In this document: positions 57,794-64,000 of the stretch, piece by piece
Position numbering within the stretch: position 1 is the first letter of the stretch
Layout of the letters: every line of letters starts with the position of its first letter
Assembly: GCF_023218935.1 (NCBI RefSeq)
Contig: NZ_JAJIAL010000003.1
Direction: 5' to 3' (one strand)
Source: Fructobacillus cardui
GTDB taxonomy: Bacteria; Bacillota; Bacilli; Lactobacillales; Lactobacillaceae
Length of the DNA: 64,000 bases
Translations under genes and position numbers: made by a program
Notes under the pieces: generated by a model
Databases searched by the model: none
Seen by the model: the letters and a program-made list of their open reading frames with translations, nothing else
Told to the model about the DNA's origin: nothing

Positions 57794-58379
57794 ATGACGA
57801 TTTTTGATGAAATTAAGGCGGATCCTGCTAATACGGATTATACTAAGGCTGGTTGGGATCCGATATACAGTGCTCCGGCCACGGCGAAGATTTTAATTAT
57901 TGGCCAGGCGCCGGGGCTAAAGGTCCAGGAAACCGGGGTGATGTGGAATGATGCCTCCGGTGACCGGTTGCGAAATTGGCTCAGTGTCTCCAAGAAAACC
58001 TTTTATGAATCAGGGCAAATTGCCGTAATTCCAATGGATTTTTATTATCCGGGCAAGGCTAAGTCTGGCGATAAGCCGCCACGGAAGGGGGATTGCCGAG
58101 CGGTGGCACCCACGCTTACTGGCGATGATGCCGGATATACAGTTAACGATTTTAGTTGGTTCGTATGCTCAAAAGTATTACTTAGACTTACCAAAATCAG
58201 CAACCTTAACGGTGACGGTTAAGGACTTTGATCGTTTCTGGCCCAAGTATTTGCCCATTGTTCACCCATCACCACGGAATAATATCTGGCTCAAGAAGAA
58301 TCCGTGGTTTGAGGAAGAGATTGTGCCGGACTTGCAGAAACGGGTGGCGCAGCTACTTTCGACTGAGAACAGAGTGTAA
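57794..58379 (+). pseudogene. Uracil-DNA glycosylase family protein, frameshifted
   Basis: Two overlapping frames together make one protein of about 195 residues. The first part carries KILIIGQAPGLKVQETG (the water-activating motif region) up to KPPRKG. The second frame continues with IAERWHPRLLAMMPD, ILVGSYAQKYY and the PIVHPSPRNNIW motif. The break is a run of five Gs at 58087-58091; four Gs would restore the frame. A strong GGAGGAGGT ribosome binding site precedes ATG 57794. Either a real inactivating indel or a sequencing error. Confidence 0.8.
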
Positions 58380-58451
58380 CAGAGTTGCCGGGCCAAGAGC
58401 CTTAGTTGTTTGCCCCTTTGACCGAGGCTTATTTTTTAATAGCATCATAAC

Positions 58452-58508
58452 CAAAAAAGGTTAGGAACAAACGTTTCAAGTTTGAAAACGTGCGTTCCTA
58501 GCCTTTTT
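58452..58508 (+). terminator. Bidirectional terminator between the glycosylase and permease genes
   Basis: AAAAAGGTTAGGAAC pairs with GTTCCTAGCCTTTTT (one mismatch), with an inner ACGTTT/AAACGT hairpin. Confidence 0.8.
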
Positions 58509-59611
58509 AAATTTGTCTAAAAACCCAAACGAGGGCGATACTGATAAGCAAGAAGAGGAGGTTCCAACCGGTAAAGACTATCAGAAAGTAGCGAGCATCC
58601 TGGCGTGTGACTTGTTGGCGGACCTGGCGATAAGCCAATAAATTGGCTAATGAGGCAATTAAGGAGCCAAACCCACCGACTGAAACACCTAGAAAGAGTG
58701 CTACTTTGAAGGAAGTAAAGGGAGCAAGTAGTGCTGCTGTTGGGACGTTGGAAAGGGCCTGGCTGACGAGGACACTCGTAATGAAGGTCTGCCAAAATGA
58801 TTGGCCAGTCCACTTTAAAAAGGCAGCGAGCTGGGGTAGACGGATAAGGGCCCCGACAATCAAGAAGAAATTGGAAATTAGCCAAACAACACCATAATCG
58901 ACGGTGGTCAGGGACTTGCGGTTAAGTGCGCCGGCTAAAATCAGTGCCGTAATCAGGCCAAATAGAGGAGGAGTCAAGCCTAATAGACTGGTTAGGACAG
59001 CAAAGGAACCAAGGGACAGACAGGTCAGGGCTCTTTTATTGGTTGGCAGGGTTGACCTTGCTTGGAGAGGTAGCGGTTCTTTTCTCAGACCAAGCAGACC
59101 AAGTGGCAAAGTGATCAGGCCAATTAGCAGGAGGACGGCAGTTGGTAGAAAGTGGCTCAGTGGCCAATGGTAATAGGAAAGGAGGAAAAGGTTCTGTGGG
59201 TTGCCAAAGGGGGATGCGGCTGAACCAAGGTTAGCGTAAACCGTGATGAAAGTGACTATGCGCGCGACTGGGAGGTTAATCTGGCGTACAATCAAAAAGA
59301 AAAGAGGGACGAGGGTCAAAATAGTGACATCGTTGGTGACGACCATGGAAGCGAAGAAGGCGGTTAGTAACAGAAAGAGGACGGTTTGTCGGTTCGTTTT
59401 GGCTCGTGCCAGAATTGCCTGAGCGAAATAGTCTAAGAGACCTAGTTGTGACCAGGTACTGACCAGGACGAGTAAGGCGGTCAGGTTAAAGAGGGTCGGA
59501 AAGTTGATGGTCTGCCAAGAAAGTTGATGGTTAACTGCTAAGAGGCAAACAATAACTGTGGTGAGAATGAGGAAATAATCCTGGCTTAGTTTTTTTGATG
59601 ATGATGGTCAT
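58507..59611 (-). pseudogene. SLC13/ArsB-type anion permease, frameshifted near its start
   Basis: From 59346 downward there is an open frame of 279 residues with about nine membrane helices and the ion-transporter motifs TNDVTILTLVPL, SAASPFGNPQNLFL and SNVPTAALLAPF. Upstream the same frame continues through about 80 further residues with membrane-helix character (DYFLILTTVIVCLLAVN) but has no start codon. The only ATG with a nearby AAAGGA (59611) is one frame off. A run of seven As on the coding strand (59590-59596) between them would restore one frame if it were six. Substrate class: anion or dicarboxylate; not determinable further. Confidence 0.78.
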
Positions 59612-59803
59612 GGCGATTTTGATTTTCCTTTCTAAATAAGTTAAAAATTAGTTTTATAGTGCCAATTGTAAAACAAATGTTACATAACGGTATTTGGAAT
59701 AGCTAATAATCATTTAAAGCAAATTTCCAGTAAAAAAAAGGGTTATTTTTGGCATAAAATCGGCAAAAGGTTGATTTTTTTAGAAAGAATAATTCTTGTT
59801 TGG

Positions 59804-59832
59804 TTTACATTTCATTCTAAAAGAGTTATCAT
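59804..59832 (+). promoter_or_regulatory. Promoter of the broken surface adhesin gene
   Basis: TTTACA (59804-59809), 17-base spacer, TATCAT (59827-59832). The remainder of the 308-base AT-rich gap holds nothing else recognised. Confidence 0.55.
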
Positions 59833-59919
59833 AAAGCAACTAAAGTTACGTTTGTTTCTTAATTGTGTTTTTTGAAACAAAAATAGAAAGTGGATGTCAC
59901 TGTGTTAGCAAACCATAAA

Positions 59920-62900
59920 ATGAATATGAATACAAGGGAGCATTATAAGATGTACAAGGCTGGCAAGCACTGGCTTTTTGCATCGATTGCTGATTGCTGC
60001 TGCTAGTTTTGGATTGTTCGCTGCAACCGAGGGGCAGAGTGTGCATGCTGACGTTACGTCAACAAGGCAGACGTCGGTTAATAGTACCATGAGTCAGACC
60101 GAAAATCAGTCTACAAGTGTAAAAGAATTGTCGGTAGCTAGTCAAAGTACCAGTGCGGTGACTGGGGCAAGCGAATCAACCACTGCTAGCCAGTCAACCT
60201 CAATTAGCCAAAGTAATAGTCAATCAACTAGTGCTAATCTATCAACTTACGATAGTCAAAGTACGTCAACGGTGGCATCACAGTCTACATCGGCAAGCCA
60301 GGAAGGCTTATCACTCCGTTTGGGAGATGATGAACAAACAAGTTCTAGTCAAAGCAATTCGGCAACTATCCCGTCTGATTCGAATACAGATCGTTCGGGA
60401 GTGCTGAACACAACAGTGCCCAGTAAGAATTCGAATACTTCAGTAACTGTTAATGTTCCTGATCAGGTACAAAATCCAGATAACTATAAGAAGAACCCTG
60501 TTAATGTGTCGACGTACTCAGAATTTATGCAAGCTTGGAGCAATCCAACGGTTGATTATATTAACATAACGAGTGATATAACTAAGGATGGTGGTAGCCA
60601 GCAAAATCGTCCAAGTTCGACCGGTAGTGTCATTATCAATGGTAATGGCCATACATTGGATTTGGGTGGCGACCAACTTTATATGGGGACGCTCGGTAAC
60701 AGTAGTCAAAATGCTACTTTAACGATGACAAATGTTCATCTTGAAAATGGGTACAGTGATAGTAGTACTAATAATGGTACTAATGAAACACGATGACGGT
60801 TCACATCTAACAATTAATGTCAATAATGTATCTCTCAGTGCGAGCCAATTAACGGGCAACGATCCAGCTAAGTTTGTTTATACCGGCGTTAATTCTGCCC
60901 TTATCTTTTCTGGTACCAATGTTCTTAATAATACGAATGAAATTGCCCGTGGGGCTACCAATATCCAGTTCGCTAACAATTCCAAGTTGATTCAGCAACG
61001 GTCAGAAAATGATTTTGGAAATGCTGCATTTTGGCTTTTAAATATTGCTGCGGCTGGTACCACAGGCTATGGGAACTCATTTACCATTGGTGATGGGGCG
61101 ACCCTCGACATGGAACACTACAGTAACACTAGCGGTAGTGGGAACAATGTCAATTTGATTTATCAGGGCAGTTATTTAAATGGCATTTCGGCTGGAGATA
61201 ATGTTTCTTGGACACAAAAGGGCTTTCGTGGTTTCTTTAGTGGAGCCAATGGATCTGCTAATAGTCAATTTATTTTTGGTAAAAATTTTAATCTGAATAT
61301 CCCCTCAACAGATGCAACAGCGTCATTGACATTGATGTATTTAAATCGGAACCAGTCGATGGTTTTTAATGCTGGGTCGCAGATTAATATTCAAACAAAC
61401 TATGCTTCAGATGCCATGTTTTGGGTTGATGGTTCTTCGACCGTGACTTTTAATTCGCCAAAGTCGATTCACTTTGCACATTTGAATGCCAGTGGAACGG
61501 CTGGTTCACCAACAACGAATTTCTTTTATGGCGTTGGACCGGTTACAATCACGAATGGAACCACACAAGTATGGACAAGCAATGACTCTTCTGCTAATAA
61601 TCCCAATGGTAATGGGCAGGAATCATTTGCTAAGTATGTATTAACCGGCTCATATGGGATAGGGGCTAATGGGACCACGACTTTAACTCGAGTTGATGGC
61701 ACGACCGTCACAAACCCATCCGATTTATCAAGTGGTAACATTCGTGAAATGCAAACCCAGTCGATTGGTGTTGGCCAGGTTTACGTACAATACAAGGACC
61801 AGTACGGTAACAATGTTGGTAGTCCGGTATTGGTAACCTTACCTTCAGATGCCTATATTGGTCAGTATATTGCGTTAACTAATAACGATATTATTAACAC
61901 GAATATGCCCTCTAACTATATCTGGGCATTGGGTAATCAAATTCCTGCTAGTGCGAAGGCTGATGCTCAAAGCCAAGGCAGTCCCAACACTGTTGATAAT
62001 GGTGATGATTGTGGACAGGCAAATATTGCAGTCGTTCCGGTTATGGCGACGAGTTATACCTACAACGTCTATGTTTACGGTGTCCCCGAAACGGTCACAT
62101 ACCAGTATGTCGATGTGAATAATGCCAATAATGTTTTGACACCTAAGAGTACAACAGTGTAGCCGCCAGTGCTTGCCAATTATGGTAATGTGATTAATTG
62201 GGCGGATTCATACTATACAAATACAACGGTGCCTGATGGCTATTCGTATGTGACAGGCTATTCAGCACAACCAAGTACAACAACCGTTGGAACAGCCAAC
62301 AATGTTGTTAAAATCTATGTGCAAGGAAATTGGCAAACGGCAACAGAATCTTACCAGGATTTGAATGGTAACACTGTGACACCTAACGATCAGGTGACAT
62401 TAACCGGCCGTACTAGTCAAGTTGTGACGATTCCTAATGGCACTGCGACCGATTATTATGCATTAGACCGCATCTTAGTAAACGGTCAGACTGTCACAGC
62501 GGGTTCGGATTATACTATAACCCACGGTAGCAATCTCTTGACCTACATTTACCGGTCATTGGATGGTGAAAACGACTCTGCCAAGGCTGCTATTGATAAT
62601 GCTGCGGATGCGGCTATTCAGAAAATTAATGGCGTCACTAATTTAACAGCTAATCAAATTACTGCTGCTGTCAAAGCCGTGCAAGAAAATCAGGATAATA
62701 CCAAGTCCGCTATTACTGCTGCAAAATCAGAAAGTGATATTACGACTAATCTGAATAGTGGTCTGTTAAATATGAGTCGGAATGCGGCCAGCTTAGTCAT
62801 TGATGGTAGTGCTCAAGAACAAAATGATGCCATTGCTGCTTTAAAGTTTTTGTCTGCTGATCAAAAGGCAAAGTATGAGCAGGCTGTCACGGATGATGCG

Positions 62901-63986
62901 ACTGCTTTGAAGGCTGATTTGAATAGCAACGCAATGAACCCAAGTGATGTTCAAGCAAAGCAGAATGCGGCTACGACTAAGTTGAGCGGTGATGAAAGCA
63001 AGGCTGAACTGGATGATTATGGCACAAATATCCTCAACCAAATTAAGCAAATGCCAGCACTGACTGACCAACAGAAGGCAGATGCTGCCACAGCAGTACA
63101 AGGTACTGTTGGCAATGGCCAAAACTTAATTGGTGTCAAAACAATGCTGAGCGATATTATGACGGCATTAAAATCAAGTGAAGACAGCTTGAATAATGAA
63201 AAGAATAAGGCTCAGGGGGAAAGTGACGCTGCTATGACGCAGATTCGAAAGGACTACGTCGATATGCTTGAGCAATATGTTGTCCAGGCAGATGCTGAAA
63301 TCGATTTATTGAACTTGGTTGACAAAGATGCCGCTAAAGAAACGGTCCGACAAACTGCTGCTGCAGCTGAAGCGAAGATTATCAGCGCAGCTGATCAAGT
63401 TTCTGTTATTAATGCAGAGAGTAATGGTGAGGTAGCTATCGCTAAAAATACGGCTGATTCAACCATTGATAATGCGACGATTGCTGCCGAAAATAAGGTC
63501 TTGGCCTTGAACAATTTGCAGTCACGTGATAAAGCAGCTGCGAAGACAAATATTGAAAGCCTACAGACGAGTGCCAAAAATAACATTGCGAATGCACTTC
63601 ATACAACTGACGTAACGACTGCCCTCACTAACGGTCGAAACGCAATTGCGCAAGAAGCGTCAACGACTGTTATTCAAGATGCTATTGCGGGTGCTGATAG
63701 CGCAATTGATGCACTCAAGACGCTGTCAGCAAGTGAAAAGCAAAGCTTTAAAGATAAGATTACTAGTAATGCAGCAACATACACTAATAATTTAAAGAAT
63801 GCGACTAGCGAAGCCGATATTCAAACAGTTGAAAATAATGGTGTGGCCGTTATTCAGGCGGATTTAGCTAGTGCTGTTTTGAAGGATTACCAAGAAAACG
63901 CTGATAACCAGTTGGATGCATACGCTCTTAATGCTACAAATGTTGTTTCAGCTTTGCCAAATTTGGACAAATTGCTCGTATGCTAA
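59920..63986 (+). pseudogene. Surface adhesin with KxYKxGKxW signal peptide, broken by frameshifts and a stop codon
   Basis: Begins at ATG 59920 (or 59950 after AAGGGAG) with KMYKAGKHWLFASI, an exact KxYKxGKxW signal, but that frame stops at 60004. The signal core resumes one frame over (LLIAAASFGLF, from about 59985) and leads into a Ser/Thr/Gln-rich stretch and a domain up to 60796. The sequence continues in a third frame from about 60785 (DDGSHLTINVNNVSL), a right-handed beta-helix/pectate-lyase-like adhesive region, then MucBP-like modules, to an in-frame TAG at 62160-62162. The same frame reopens at once with another MucBP-like stretch and DUF1542-like helical repeats to 63986. No LPxTG anchor is reached before the window ends. 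Confidence 0.8.
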
Positions 63987-64000
63987 TAAAGTGGACAGAA

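Overview
The window looks like a chromosomal segment of a low-to-mid GC Gram-positive lactic acid bacterium, most likely Leuconostocaceae (Leuconostoc/Fructobacillus type). The basis is the heavy use of TTG for leucine, strong AAGGAGG-type ribosome binding sites, Lactobacillales gene neighbourhoods (ypmB-aspB-asnS-dnaD; rimP-nusA-ylxR-ylxQ-infB-rbfA; hrcA-grpE-dnaK-dnaJ; UPF0223-suhB-typA) and a DnaJ without a zinc finger. The genus is an inference. Most genes are on the + strand.

Layout. 1-4.2 kb: acetylated diaminopimelate/lysine pathway (deacetylase cut by the left edge, dapA, dapB, a patA-like aminotransferase). 4.2-8.1 kb: ypmB, aspB, asnS, dnaD. 8.1-9.7 kb: a small orphan gene and a THUMP RNA methyltransferase. 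9.7-18.9 kb: one 2,949-codon surface protein, mostly about 21 helical repeats of 87 residues, behind a promoter with two cre-like boxes. 19-21.4 kb: GNAT, RNase HI-like, EbsA-like and RluD-like genes. 21.5-26 kb: pyrR followed by open but catalytically gutted relatives of carA and carB and a small unknown gene. 26-31 kb: MFS transporter, a possible small RNA, relA and plsY. 31-36.5 kb: parE, parC, ppaC. 36.7-37.1 kb: cysteine-free L33 and S14. 37.2-42.4 kb: the transcription/translation operon rimP to rbfA. 42.7-45.4 kb: two tandem aminotransferase paralogues lying between rbfA and truB. 45.5-47.5 kb: truB and ribF. 47.5-52.3 kb: CIRCE-controlled hrcA-grpE-dnaK-dnaJ. 52.3-56.3 kb: def, UPF0223, suhB-like, typA and tRNA-Ser. 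56.4-64 kb: an accessory and decaying end with a small orphan, an amidohydrolase, a frameshifted uracil-DNA glycosylase, a frameshifted anion permease and a surface adhesin broken by frameshifts and a stop codon, running to the right edge.

The strongest candidate for something undescribed is the pyrR-linked pseudo-carbamoyl-phosphate synthetase. The glutaminase triad of the small subunit is gone (Cys to Gly, His to Phe, Glu to Asp). The large subunit has lost signature ATP-grasp residues in its first half and much of its second half. Yet both reading frames are fully open, overlap as in a translated operon, and are followed by a small unknown protein. A second theme is reduced zinc use: S14 and L33 are cysteine-free, and DnaJ in the standard heat-shock operon lacks its four-cysteine-pair zinc domain. 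Several regulatory arrangements are also visible: twin cre-like sites before the giant adhesin, a palindrome around the relA -10 box, an attenuator-like hairpin before rimP, a likely leaderless ribF, and hairpins lying between the ribosome binding site and start codon of asnS and the GNAT gene.
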